Below are positions 37,052 through 45,870 of a DNA stretch of 64,000 nt, piece by piece. How positions within the stretch are numbered: the first letter of the stretch is position 1; each line of letters begins with the position of its first letter. The stretch is from Faucicola osloensis_C (lineage in GTDB: Bacteria > Pseudomonadota > Gammaproteobacteria > Pseudomonadales > Moraxellaceae). The position numbers and the translations under genes were made by a program. The DNA is taken from NCBI GenBank assembly GCA_019353055.1, contig JABAHL010000001.1, positions 62,001 to 126,000 on the forward strand, in the 5' to 3' direction. Below the pieces are notes generated by a model. It saw nothing but the letters and a program-made list of their open reading frames with translations. It was not told the DNA's origin and made no database searches.

Positions 37052-37639
37052 TTGACCAATCCCACCTTAAGCATTACGGATGTCATCCGACAAAGTCTGG
37101 CATTTTTAAGTAAAGATAGCCTAAGCAAACATGATTTGAGCAAACACGATTTAAGCAAAGATAAAAATGCCGCATTAAAAAATCAGCCGTTCACTGGGCT
37201 GATTATTGGTGATGACACGCAGTCGGTTTTTAGCCAAATTCAAGCCATTGATGAAGCTATTGGTCAAGCCGTGAGCTGGGAAGCGTTTGATTATCAAGCG
37301 TTTATCGCGCATCGGTTTGCCAAACGCTATGACTTGGCAGTAATAATATTATCAAACGATAGCGCTATCGATACCCAAATTATTCAGCGCTGTCGCGACT
37401 TGTTTGCCAAGCATTGTTTGGTGGTGCAAGACTTATCCCAGCCGGCAACAGGCGTGGATATGGTGAGCTTTGGCTTTAGCCGATTGCATGAGCAGCCGAT
37501 TGTGGAAAATGACCAAGATCACCATATAACCAGCTACCAAGTATGGCAATTTAATCTGTTTGACTATAAACATTTGCCAAATTGGTTTAATAGCAAGTTT
37601 TGGGCAAACCCTGAATTATGGAATAAATTTCGCTGGTAG
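37052..37639 (+). CDS. Uncharacterised protein, DUF6231-like
   Basis: 195-aa protein if begun at TTG 37052, where AAAAGGA lies about six bases upstream. The frame is open 37 codons further to 36941, which would add a hydrophobic helix, but without a ribosome binding site. The C-terminal half (PFTGLIIGDD..., RYDLAVIILSN, MVSFGFSRL, WQFNLFDYKHLPNWFNSKFWANPELWNKFRW) resembles a DUF6231-type family seen in Pseudomonas relatives; the recognition is tentative. An Asp/Lys-rich repeat LSKDS-LSKHD-LSKHD-LSKDK near the N-terminus comes from a 15-bp DNA repeat. No function can be given. It precedes pal by 234 bp. Confidence 0.65.
   Translation: MTNPTLSITDVIRQSLAFLSKDSLSKHDLSKHDLSKDKNAALKNQPFTGLIIGDDTQSVFSQIQAIDEAIGQAVSWEAFDYQAFIAHRFAKRYDLAVIILSNDSAIDTQIIQRCRDLFAKHCLVVQDLSQPATGVDMVSFGFSRLHEQPIVENDQDHHITSYQVWQFNLFDYKHLPNWFNSKFWANPELWNKFRW
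37106..37165 (+). repeat. Four in-frame 15-bp units
   Basis: Encodes LSKDS, LSKHD, LSKHD, LSKDK inside the gene at 37052. Units are in exact 15-bp register and differ mostly at third positions. Confidence 0.85.
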
Positions 37640-37873
37640 CGGCTGTAGACACAACTTTAGACAACTTGTTTTGTTACCACTAATCTTATCTTATAAAAGG
37701 TGATTTCTTCAGCTATTCGTTTAATCCAAAAATTAAACTACTTTGAGAATTTCGAGGAAAAGTTGGCTAAAATTTACAGTAATACTGTTTACAAAAAGCG
37801 CGAGATTGATTTACTCTATCGAAAAGTAACAAAATAGGTAAACGCGTTAAATAATAATTTTTGAGGAAAGACT

Positions 37874-38392
37874 ATGAAATTAACGATGCTAAAAATAGTA
37901 AGTACTGCCGCGATGATGGCAACCATCGCCTTAACAGGGTGTTCTGCCAAACGTACTGGCACGTCTGAAGTGGTGGTTGCACCGATGGGCGTACCCGGTG
38001 GCGTAGGCTACTATAACGGTGGCGCTGTGGTAACAAACTCGACGTCAGTCATCACTGCCGCGGGTGCTAACCCAAATACCGTGTATTTCGGCTTTGATAG
38101 CAGTGAAATCGACGCTCAAGGTCAAGCCGTGTTAAATCAACAAGCGCAATTCTTACAAGCCAACCCAAGTGCCCGTGTCGCTATTGCGGGTCACACCGAT
38201 GAGCGTGGTAGCCGTGAATACAATCTGGCATTGGGTGAGCGCCGTGCCCAAGCCGCCCAAGCCTACTTAGCTACGTCAGGGGTATCAGCTTCACGTATGG
38301 AAGCCATCAGCTACGGTGAAGACCAACCTGCCGATCCCGGTCATGACGAATCAGCATGGGCAAAAAACCGCCGTGCAGAAATTTCTTACTAA
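37874..38392 (+). CDS. pal: Peptidoglycan-associated lipoprotein Pal
   Basis: 172-aa outer-membrane lipoprotein. The signal peptide ends in lipobox LTGC (lipidated Cys23); a Gly/Val-rich linker follows, then the OmpA-like peptidoglycan-binding domain (about 70-172) with VYFGFDSSEID, AGHTDERGSREYNLALGERRA (the Asp and Arg that contact diaminopimelate) and AWAKNRRAEISY. Pal links the outer membrane to peptidoglycan and works with TolB. GAGGAAAG precedes the ATG. The usual tolQRAB and cpoB neighbours are missing on both sides, so pal is an orphan here. Confidence 0.95.
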   Translation: MKLTMLKIVSTAAMMATIALTGCSAKRTGTSEVVVAPMGVPGGVGYYNGGAVVTNSTSVITAAGANPNTVYFGFDSSEIDAQGQAVLNQQAQFLQANPSARVAIAGHTDERGSREYNLALGERRAQAAQAYLATSGVSASRMEAISYGEDQPADPGHDESAWAKNRRAEISY

Positions 38393-38428
38393 GTATTATC
38401 TACTAAGTATTTGTTACTAAGCATTTCT
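38387..38428. repeat. Three 14-bp units overlapping the pal stop
   Basis: TACTAAGTATTATC, TACTAAGTATTTGT and TACTAAGCATTTCT in exact register, with a partial fourth. The first unit contains the last codon and stop of pal (TAC TAA). Confidence 0.85.
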
Positions 38429-38443
38429 TAGTGAGTAAAAGAC

Positions 38444-38474
38444 AAAAAAACCTGTTGATTCAACAGGTTTTTTT
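38444..38474. terminator. Bidirectional terminator between pal and SIMPL gene
   Basis: AACCTGTTG / CAACAGGTT stem with flanking A7 and T7; serves both convergent genes. Confidence 0.92.
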
Positions 38475-38489
38475 GTGGTTAAAATCGGT

Positions 38490-39299
38490 TTATTTGACCA
38501 GTTGAACGGTACCATTGGCAGTGACCGTAATGGTGCTATCGCCCGCTTGGAGGTTTTGGTCAGCGACTTTGGCACTGCTGGCTTCTAGCATCATTACACT
38601 GCCATACGCGCGCGGTGCACGATAATCGCCCCCTTGACTAAAATCCAACGAGACTAATTGATAGCCTTTTGCGCCCCACACAGGTAGCAGCGTTTGCGCT
38701 TGGCGCTGGAAGTTTTTGGAAGCTTCCATCATCAATTCTTGCTCAGTGGCTTTGCGCGCGGCATCAGACACGCTAAAGTCTAATCCATCAACCGTCATAA
38801 AACTTTGCAATTCGGCAATCAATTTGCTAGCGGCGACTGTGTCAGTGCTTTTTAAATTCAAGCTTGCACTCCCCGTCCAACCAATGATTTTTTGGTTTTT
38901 ATCATATTGTGGATAGGTGGTTTGATTGCCCGTACTCACTTGCACTTGTGGGTATTTTTTGGCAATAGCTACCGCTTGGTTCAACGTGGTAGCGATTTGA
39001 TTAGCCACCTCACTGCTTGATTTGTTTTGCACAGTTTTGCTAAGGGTAGCATTGATTTGGTCATTGCTGACTTTTTTACTCGCCGAGGCAGCAAAGTTAA
39101 GCAAGCCGTAGTTTAAAGTATTGGTCATTGATGAGTTCGCAGGGGATGGGTTCACAGGGTAGGTGGCGGCTGAAACACTGGTAAAAGGTAATAGCGTCGC
39201 CATAGCAAGCAAGCTGGCTGCAATACCTTTGGTCATTGTATGATTGGCATGCGTTTTATGATTGGGATGATTGTTAGTTGCGGCGCTTAAATGTGTCAT
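38490..39299 (-). CDS. SIMPL-domain (DUF541) periplasmic protein
   Basis: 269-aa exported protein. ATG at 39299 has AGGAAA nine bases upstream; an open frame extends 33 codons further without one. A second methionine 21 residues in (MTKGIAASLLAMATLLPFTSVSA) starts a typical signal peptide, so the true start might be there. The mature part (NFAASASKKVSNDQINATLSKTVQNKSSSEVANQIATTLNQAV.., GWTGSASLNLKS, LDFSVSDAARKATEQELMMEA) follows the SIMPL/BP26 domain pattern, whose members form periplasmic oligomers of unclear role. Convergent with pal, sharing its terminator. Confidence 0.85.
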   Translation of the reverse strand: MTHLSAATNNHPNHKTHANHTMTKGIAASLLAMATLLPFTSVSAATYPVNPSPANSSMTNTLNYGLLNFAASASKKVSNDQINATLSKTVQNKSSSEVANQIATTLNQAVAIAKKYPQVQVSTGNQTTYPQYDKNQKIIGWTGSASLNLKSTDTVAASKLIAELQSFMTVDGLDFSVSDAARKATEQELMMEASKNFQRQAQTLLPVWGAKGYQLVSLDFSQGGDYRAPRAYGSVMMLEASSAKVADQNLQAGDSTITVTANGTVQLVK

Positions 39300-39604
39300 A
39301 GTGTTTCCTATTGTTTTTTTCCTAGTTTTTTCTAGTACTTCTTTATATGGGTTGGCATGAATCTGTTGCTGATTAAAATACTGTATTAGCTTATTCAATA
39401 TGTTGCTGAATGGGCATTATAAAATATTTTGTAACATTTGCAGTGGAAGAATTGTAGAAAAAGGGTAAGAAGTTCGACAAAAATTTACCCAAATGTTGCT
39501 TGGTGATGGGTTAGCGTGCGTAAAAGTGAAATAAATACAAAAATTTGGTGTATATGATAAAAAGAGTTTGCATTTGGTCGCCAAATTCTCTAGAATACCG
39601 CTTC
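39300..39604. other. Divergent SIMPL gene / ffs spacer
   Basis: 305 AT-rich bases without a credible gene. It contains the ffs promoter at 39568-39596 and, on the other strand, the SIMPL gene's leader. Confidence 0.55.
39568..39596 (+). promoter_or_regulatory. Promoter of the 4.5S RNA gene
   Basis: TTGCAT and TAGAAT with a 17-bp spacer; predicted start about 39603, matching the start of the folded RNA. Confidence 0.75.
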
Positions 39605-39716
<112 letters not shown>

Positions 39717-40236
39717 TTTTTTAAGTAGGTGTTTTTGATGCCTATTTCACTTGGTAAGTTTTTTAATTGCGAAAGAAAACTGACCAATAATGACTCATAT
39801 ACGCTACCTAAACGCTAAGAGCAACGTCAATTTTCCAATTAATCTAGCTTATCCATCTGCCTATATATCAAGCGCGCTATTGTAAGCGCTGATAATCTTC
39901 CGATGATAACCTAATATTTAGCATTGTATTTTTTTAAGCATTCTTATGAATGCCGCGATACGAACTTTTTGATGGTTTTACTGTTTCAAAAGTTTTGATA
40001 AGTCTGACAGTAGGTTTTGTCGCTATTTTTATAGCGAAAATAAGTCTTCCAGACACGATTACAATGCTTTAAAGCGATTAACACGATATTTGTGATTAAT
40101 GATAGCTGATAATTTTGCCTATTCATTTTGCTTATCCATTTTGAAAGTGCAGTCAGCTTGAGGGCTTTTGCTTGTTGCGTGTTTTCAATCAAGGTTACCA
40201 CCGATACTTTGATTAACTTATTTTTTAAGGACTTAC
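39717..40236 (+). other. Long leader region before the DEAD-box helicase gene
   Basis: 520 bases after the 4.5S RNA with no convincing gene. Three small perfect dyads lie on it: AGCGC/GCGCT near 39880, GCATTC-TTAT-GAATGC (39937-39952) and TCGCTA-TTTTTA-TAGCGA (40020-40037). An open 71-codon frame on the minus strand has no ribosome binding site. A long structured 5' leader would fit a cold-inducible helicase, but this is inference. Confidence 0.45.
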
Positions 40237-42585
40237 ATGACTGATTTTAATTCAACCACAGATTTTGCTGATAACTCAATCGATAATTTTTTTAGCCATA
40301 CCCATAGCAATAGCCAAGCCAACAGCAATCAGCCTACTGACAACACCCCAGTTGATGACACAGAAGCAACTGCGACAACCGATGTTGTAGCGGCTGATAC
40401 TATAGCAACAGATGCGCCAACGTCTGACGATGCTAACCCTAGCGAAAATGGTTTTACTGCATTGGGTCTTTCAGGTTCATTACTAAAAAGTATTGTCGCA
40501 ACGGGTTATACCACACCAACGCCTATCCAAGCGCGCGCGATTCCTGCTGCCTTAGCGGGTCGTGATTTGCTATTATCCGCACAAACAGGTAGTGGTAAAA
40601 CTGCCGCGTTTGTATTACCAATTTTGCATCAATTAAGTGAACTACAAGCCAAAGAAAAAGCGGCAGAAAAAACCGCAAGTGGCAAACGTGGTCGCCAACA
40701 GCCAAAAGTCGTACAAGCGTTGATTTTGACACCAACGCGTGAGCTTGCCAACCAAGTACAAGACAGCATCCGCAAATATGGCTCAGCCATGAAAGATTTG
40801 TACAGTGTGCCACTTGTGGGTGGTGCGGCATACAGTGGTCAAATCCGTGCGCTAAAAAAAGGCGTGCAAATTATCGTGGCGACGCCGGGTCGTTTGCTAG
40901 ATCATATCAATGCGCAGCGTGTAAATCTCTCTGATTTGACTATGTTGGTACTTGATGAAGCAGACCGTATGCTAGACATGGGTTTTGCCGATGACATCAA
41001 TGCGATTTTGGAAGCCACACCCGCGCATCGCCAAACCATCATGTCATCTGCGACATGGGATGGTCCAGTCGGTAAAATCGCTGAAAGCTTTACCAAAGAC
41101 CCAGAGCGTATCAACATCAAAGTTGAAACCGCACACATCGATGAAAAAGTGTACTTCTGTGACAACTTTGACCACAAAAATAAATTATTAGAGCAGCTAA
41201 TCTGTGACCCAGAGCGTGGTCAAGCGATTATCTTTACCGCGACCAAACGCAGCAGTGAAGAAGTCGCTGAGCGCCTACAACAATGGGACCACAAAGCCTG
41301 TTATCTGCATGGTGACTTGCCACAAAGCAAGCGTAATCGTATCGTTTCAGATTTACGCAGTGGCAAATTTGACATCGTGGTAGCTACAGACGTGGCAGCA
41401 CGTGGTCTTGATTTACCCAACATTACCCATGTATTTAACTATGATTTACCGCGCCAAGTAGAAGATTATGTGCATCGTATCGGTCGCTCAGGTCGTGCGG
41501 GTCGTACCGGTATTGCCATCAACCTATGTAGCCGCGATGACCGTCGTCAATTTGGCAATATTGCCCGTTACCTAAAACGTGATATCAATGAAGCGCAAGT
41601 TGAAGGCTTAGAACCACGTTTTGTGGAAAAATTTGAAGGTCGTGGTAAGCCTAATGGTCGTGATGGTCGAGGTCGTGGTCGCAGCGGCAGTGATAGCCGT
41701 GGCGGTCGTGATGACCGTGGCAGCCGCTCACAACGTTTTGCTGGTTCAAGCGATAGACCTTCGAGCGAGCGTCGTTTTGCGGACAAGCCACGTTTTGACA
41801 ACCAAGAACGCTATGGCAAACCAGCGAGCAACGATAGTTCAGCGCGTTTTGAAAAACGTGAGCGTTTTGACAAAGGTCACCAAGGCAACAGCGATAGTCG
41901 TTTTGGGCGTGATGATGCGAGTGCGCCGCGTCGTCATCGTGATTCAGATAACCATCATGGCAACAGTCAGGGCGATTTTCACCGCGCCGCTAAATCATCG
42001 GATAAACCAAATTTTGACCGTGATTCACGCCAAGGCAATCGTGAGCCTCGCCAAGGTGAGTACGCAGATCGTCGCCGCGATGATAACCGTAGCTTTAACA
42101 AAGATGGCTTTAAAGGCTATCAAGGTGATAAACCACGTTACAACACTGACCGTAATGACCGTAACAGCGGTGAGCGTCATGGCGAGCGTCCTAGCCGCTT
42201 TGAAAGAAATGACCGTTTTGGTGACAAACCTTTTGCCAAAAAGACCGAACGCTCTAGCGAGTTTCGTGGCGATGACCGCGCTCGCAAGCCACGCCCAATC
42301 GTAGAAGAAACCTTTGGTCAACCGCTTAAAAAACGTAGCGACAGACCGTATCCGGCAAAAGATGGCCAACGTGCTGGTGATTCACGCTCAAACGGGTTTA
42401 AATCTGAGGGTTTCAAAAAATCAGATAAACCCTTTGCCGGTAAATCGTCAAGATCGGAAGGATTTAAGTCATCGTCTGACCGTTATGCCTCATCAAGCAA
42501 GCCATCAGCTAAACCTGCGGGCAAACAAGATGGTTGGGATGCGCCAAAACGTAGCCGTCGCAATAGCACAGGCAAACCGCTATAA
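40237..42585 (+). CDS. DEAD-box ATP-dependent RNA helicase with RG-rich tail
   Basis: 782-aa RNA helicase. Residues 1-70 are Asp/Thr/Asn-rich. The core (about 75-450) shows the Q-motif GYTTPTPIQ, Walker A AQTGSGKT, PTRELA, DEAD, SAT, and in the second domain IIFTATKRSSEEV, ATDVAARGLD and HRIGRSGRAGR. It resembles the RhlE/SrmB group used in ribosome assembly and mRNA decay. The last 320 residues (about 460-782) are highly charged, with RGRGRSGSDSRGGRDDRG and many RFEKRERFD-like elements: an intrinsically disordered RNA-binding tail, far longer than in E. coli homologues. AAGGAC precedes the ATG; the gene ends in a strong terminator. Confidence 0.93.
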   Translation: MTDFNSTTDFADNSIDNFFSHTHSNSQANSNQPTDNTPVDDTEATATTDVVAADTIATDAPTSDDANPSENGFTALGLSGSLLKSIVATGYTTPTPIQARAIPAALAGRDLLLSAQTGSGKTAAFVLPILHQLSELQAKEKAAEKTASGKRGRQQPKVVQALILTPTRELANQVQDSIRKYGSAMKDLYSVPLVGGAAYSGQIRALKKGVQIIVATPGRLLDHINAQRVNLSDLTMLVLDEADRMLDMGFADDINAILEATPAHRQTIMSSATWDGPVGKIAESFTKDPERINIKVETAHIDEKVYFCDNFDHKNKLLEQLICDPERGQAIIFTATKRSSEEVAERLQQWDHKACYLHGDLPQSKRNRIVSDLRSGKFDIVVATDVAARGLDLPNITHVFNYDLPRQVEDYVHRIGRSGRAGRTGIAINLCSRDDRRQFGNIARYLKRDINEAQVEGLEPRFVEKFEGRGKPNGRDGRGRGRSGSDSRGGRDDRGSRSQRFAGSSDRPSSERRFADKPRFDNQERYGKPASNDSSARFEKRERFDKGHQGNSDSRFGRDDASAPRRHRDSDNHHGNSQGDFHRAAKSSDKPNFDRDSRQGNREPRQGEYADRRRDDNRSFNKDGFKGYQGDKPRYNTDRNDRNSGERHGERPSRFERNDRFGDKPFAKKTERSSEFRGDDRARKPRPIVEETFGQPLKKRSDRPYPAKDGQRAGDSRSNGFKSEGFKKSDKPFAGKSSRSEGFKSSSDRYASSSKPSAKPAGKQDGWDAPKRSRRNSTGKPL

Positions 42586-42597
42586 GCTATGATCAGT

Positions 42598-42627
42598 AAA
42601 AAAAGCACCTAATTGGGTGCTTTTTTT
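42598..42627 (+). terminator. Terminator after the helicase gene
   Basis: AAAAAAGCACC / GGTGCTTTTTTT stem with a short AT-rich loop, 12 bases after the helicase stop; near-symmetric, so it may also serve the convergent hemerythrin gene. Confidence 0.92.
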
Positions 42628-42653
42628 ATGAGTGTTTTTCATGAAACTTAAAA

Positions 42654-43097
42654 CTATTTAACATCATCGCCTGATTGGGTATAAATAGCGTCAAGCTGCC
42701 CAGAGGTAAGTAACTCTTGAGCCAATGGAAAAACTTCACGCTCTTCAAAGCGAATATGCTCGTATAAGGCATCGCCCAAATCGCGTAAATCTTCAATAGT
42801 CGGGTTGGCTTTATCGGCTAATCGTTTTAATTCTTCGTGTTGAGCCGTCAGTTGCTCACTTAACTCTATCACTTGTGGATTATCTTTGTGGTAAGTCATT
42901 AAAGGTTTCACCAAATAGTCTTCTTCCACCCCAAAATGCGCAGTAAATTCATCACGGATAAAAGCGGTTATTTTTTGCCATTGGTCTTGGATGTCTGCTT
43001 CAGAAGATGACATAGGAAATTGACCGGCTTTTAAGCCAAGATTGAGTCCCAAGTGATGTTGTCGTGATAGGGGGCGAAGTTGTTCAGCACGTTGCAT
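42654..43097 (-). CDS. Hemerythrin-like HHE-domain protein
   Basis: 147-aa four-helix-bundle protein with metal-ligand histidines and acids in the usual spacing: LSRQHHLGL (helix 1), AHFGVEEDYLV (helix 2), QHEELKRL (helix 3) and YEHIRFEEREVFPLA (helix 4). Such proteins bind a di-iron centre and sense or handle O2, NO or iron. AAGGA lies before the ATG. It starts 23 bp after the esterase gene on the same strand and is very likely co-transcribed with it, though no shared function is evident. Confidence 0.88.
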   Translation of the reverse strand: MQRAEQLRPLSRQHHLGLNLGLKAGQFPMSSSEADIQDQWQKITAFIRDEFTAHFGVEEDYLVKPLMTYHKDNPQVIELSEQLTAQHEELKRLADKANPTIEDLRDLGDALYEHIRFEEREVFPLAQELLTSGQLDAIYTQSGDDVK

Positions 43098-43120
43098 ATT
43101 TATTCCTTAGAAGTTAAAAG

Positions 43121-44140
43121 TTAAGCTTGGCAGAATTCACCAATTTTTTGGTATAAAGCTTTACATTGCTCTGGGCACAGATTTTCCATATTCAAAAACG
43201 CGTGCGGCATATCCGCAAAATGGACGAGTTGGGATGGCGCGCCTGCGGCTTGTAATACCTCATGATAGCCGATATCTTCATCGCGCAGCGGACAATAACC
43301 AGCCGTTAGGTGCAGTGTCTTTGGGGCTTGATACGGCGAATGATGCAGTAGGGTAGCCATATCGGTCCAAAATGGTGAGCTCAGCTCACGGTCATCATAT
43401 GCTGAAAAATAATTGTCAAAATACCAGCGGATTTTGCTAGATTCTAGTAAATAACCCGTGCCATTTTCCTCAATCGAGGGCTGTGACATGGTGTAGTCTA
43501 GACTGGCATAAATCAAAATTTGATGGGTGATAGCTAAGTCTGTGCTCACACGGTTGGCAAGCCAATCTTGCACCAAGGTTGCAGTAATCGCCCCGCCAGC
43601 GCTATCACCTGCTATGATAAGCTTGCCGTTACAGGCATAACCGACTTGCTGTAGGGTCGCTGTTAAATACGTTAAAATCGCGTGGGCATCATCAATCGCC
43701 GCAGGGTAGCGGTTTTCTGGGGCAAGGCGATATTCCGGCGCTACCACCACGCAGCCTGTCGCTTCTGCCAATTTTTTATAGATTTTATCATACACAGTGA
43801 CGCTACCTGCCATGCCACCACCGCCATGAAAATACACCATTACCGGCACGTCAGCCGTTGCTTGTTCATTTGGCAGCGGGCAGTCACTCGGTAAAAATAG
43901 CCTAAGTGGTACGTTATAACCACGAAAATTGCTTGGCGTCACCAGCACCGTATCGATGATTTTTGCCATATTGGGTGCGTCAGTGACAAATGCGGTTGTC
44001 AAATTGGCTAATGCTTCACGTGCGTTGATGGCATTGGGCTTAACCCCTTGCGCTAACAGATATGGAACAATCACTTGATGCAACTGTGTCAGATACGCTT
44101 GCATGGCAGCGGGCATTGGCTGTTTTAAATTCTCCGGCAT
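43121..44140 (-). CDS. Alpha/beta hydrolase, hormone-sensitive lipase family
   Basis: 339-aa esterase. The oxyanion-hole motif is YFHGGGGMAGS, followed by VVAPEYRLAPENRYPAAIDDA and the nucleophile elbow GDSAGG (Ser about 191), then the catalytic Asp/Glu region DEDIGYHE and the His in DMPHAFLNME. These are the hallmarks of the HSL (family IV) carboxylesterases, which act on short- to medium-chain acyl esters; no signal peptide is present, so it is cytoplasmic. The hemerythrin gene follows at 23 bp. Confidence 0.9.
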   Translation of the reverse strand: MPENLKQPMPAAMQAYLTQLHQVIVPYLLAQGVKPNAINAREALANLTTAFVTDAPNMAKIIDTVLVTPSNFRGYNVPLRLFLPSDCPLPNEQATADVPVMVYFHGGGGMAGSVTVYDKIYKKLAEATGCVVVAPEYRLAPENRYPAAIDDAHAILTYLTATLQQVGYACNGKLIIAGDSAGGAITATLVQDWLANRVSTDLAITHQILIYASLDYTMSQPSIEENGTGYLLESSKIRWYFDNYFSAYDDRELSSPFWTDMATLLHHSPYQAPKTLHLTAGYCPLRDEDIGYHEVLQAAGAPSQLVHFADMPHAFLNMENLCPEQCKALYQKIGEFCQA

Positions 44141-44439
44141 AATTCAATCCTATTGATTTTAAGGTTAACTTCCACAATGTGCTAAATATTACTGCAATTT
44201 TGTCATGGCTGGGTAGTTATGTTTTGAAAAATACGGATGTTTTGACAAACAGCCATGTGTTAAAAATATTACACTCTAGGACGCCAAATTTGGCATTGAA
44301 GGTCTTTAAATACCTTTAATTAACGTGAAGGGCTTGCAAAGCATGGTTTAAGGTTAAACTTCTTTTAACAATAAATAGCACGTTTTAGTGCTAGTATAGG
44401 CATTTCTTTGACGGGCACTACTCTGTAAAAAGGTCACCT

Positions 44440-45780
44440 ATGACTTCTCAACCACAACATGCCACTGGGCATTTGGATTCTTCCAATCATTCCACTGACA
44501 CTGATACCGATACTCACACACTAATATCCAGTAACTTAACTAGCCGCAAACTACCCCATAGCCAACCGCAAAATCAACCGCCTTTTCAACAACCGAATAC
44601 CAAACCACCGACAACGCCACCCTCGTTGATAGTCAAAATCATGATTGGCATGATTGGCGCGTTTGCATTTTTGCAGGTCTATTCGATTCAAGCGATTTTG
44701 CCGATTATGATGCAAGCGTTCTCAGCGACCGAAACGCAAGTGGGCATGACAGTTGGGGCAACGGTGATTGCCATTGCCATCATGTCACCGTTTATGGGGA
44801 TGTTGTCCGATGCCGTGGGTCGTAAAAATATCATTGTGGCATCCATTGCTTTTATGGCCATACCAACCATGATGATTGGGCTGTCTGACTCACTCTCTAG
44901 TATCGTTATTTGGCGATTTATGCAAGGGTTGGCGGTACCTGGTATTACAGTGGTGACGATTGCCTACGTCGGGGAAGAATACGCGGGCAAAGAGATGGCA
45001 AAAATGATGTCATACTATGTCTCAGGTACAGTATTTGGGGGATTTTTAGGGCGCTTTATCTTGGGGCATTTAGAAGAGCTTATCGGCTGGGAAAAAGGCT
45101 TTGTATTCATGGGCGTGTTGACGGTGCTAGGTGCTGCCTTGGTGGCTTGGTTATTACCGCGCTCACGTCATTTTCATGCCAACCCAAATTTTACATCGGC
45201 GCTGCACATGCTGAGTAAACATCTGCGTAACCGTTATGTGGTGACCGCAGGACTGCTTGGCGCGAGCGTGTTGTTTTCATTAGTGGGCTGTTTTACTTAT
45301 GTTAATTTGCATTTGGCAGACGCACCCTACAATCTATCGAGTGCAGGGCTTGCTAACATTTTTGCGGTGTATTTGATTGGGGTCGTGGTCACACCGATTG
45401 CAAGTAGTTTGATTGCCAAATATGGCGCTGCCCGTATGGTGCGCGTGGCAGTGATGATTTCGATGATAGGTGTGCTGATGACACTGGCTGCGCCTATCTC
45501 TTTGGTCGTTGTGGCGCTGGCGGTGATGTCAACCGGGGTATTTATTACCCAATCGGCGACCATTACTTATATCGCGGTGAATGTCAAAGAAGGGCGGTCG
45601 CTGGCATCAGGTTTATATTATATGGCGTACTACATCGGTGGTAGTATCGGTGCGTGGGCGTGTGGTCTGGCATATGCACAAGGCAAATGGCTATATACAG
45701 TCTATACGCTGCTGGCTGTACAAGTCATCGCTTTACTGATTGCATTTTTTGGGTTAATTAAAATCCCAATCAAAAGATAA
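44440..45780 (+). CDS. Major facilitator superfamily transporter
   Basis: 446-aa inner-membrane carrier with about twelve hydrophobic helices between residues 65 and 440. Loop 2-3 has GMLSDAVGRKNIIVASI, the MFS signature (G-x-x-x-D-x-x-G-R-K), and helix 4 begins RFMQGLAVPGI. Overall it resembles the YnfM-type or drug-efflux branches, but the substrate is not determined. The first 65 residues are a polar tail rich in Thr, Gln, His and Pro and predicted to be cytoplasmic and disordered, which is unusual for the family. AAGGTCACC precedes the ATG. Confidence 0.88.
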   Translation: MTSQPQHATGHLDSSNHSTDTDTDTHTLISSNLTSRKLPHSQPQNQPPFQQPNTKPPTTPPSLIVKIMIGMIGAFAFLQVYSIQAILPIMMQAFSATETQVGMTVGATVIAIAIMSPFMGMLSDAVGRKNIIVASIAFMAIPTMMIGLSDSLSSIVIWRFMQGLAVPGITVVTIAYVGEEYAGKEMAKMMSYYVSGTVFGGFLGRFILGHLEELIGWEKGFVFMGVLTVLGAALVAWLLPRSRHFHANPNFTSALHMLSKHLRNRYVVTAGLLGASVLFSLVGCFTYVNLHLADAPYNLSSAGLANIFAVYLIGVVVTPIASSLIAKYGAARMVRVAVMISMIGVLMTLAAPISLVVVALAVMSTGVFITQSATITYIAVNVKEGRSLASGLYYMAYYIGGSIGAWACGLAYAQGKWLYTVYTLLAVQVIALLIAFFGLIKIPIKR

Positions 45781-45796
45781 TCATTCATCACAAAAA

Positions 45797-45828
45797 TAAA
45801 CCCCAGTTAATGGGGCTTATTTTTTTTA
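45797..45828. terminator. Terminator between MFS gene and agcS
   Basis: TAAACCCCA / TGGGGCTTA-type stem with a T8 run on the plus strand; A-rich on the other side, so probably shared by the convergent symporter gene. Confidence 0.85.
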
Positions 45829-45870
45829 ACGGCTGTTAAATGAAAGCATTGAAGCATTCACATATTAAAA

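Noticed and set aside
39986..40201. 71-codon minus-strand frame in the helicase leader
   Set aside because: No ribosome binding site, no family, and it spans hairpin elements that would explain the region better.
41568..42592. Several long frames overlapping the 3' half of the helicase gene on both strands
   Set aside because: The RG-rich repetitive coding sequence leaves all frames open; the main frame has the helicase motifs.
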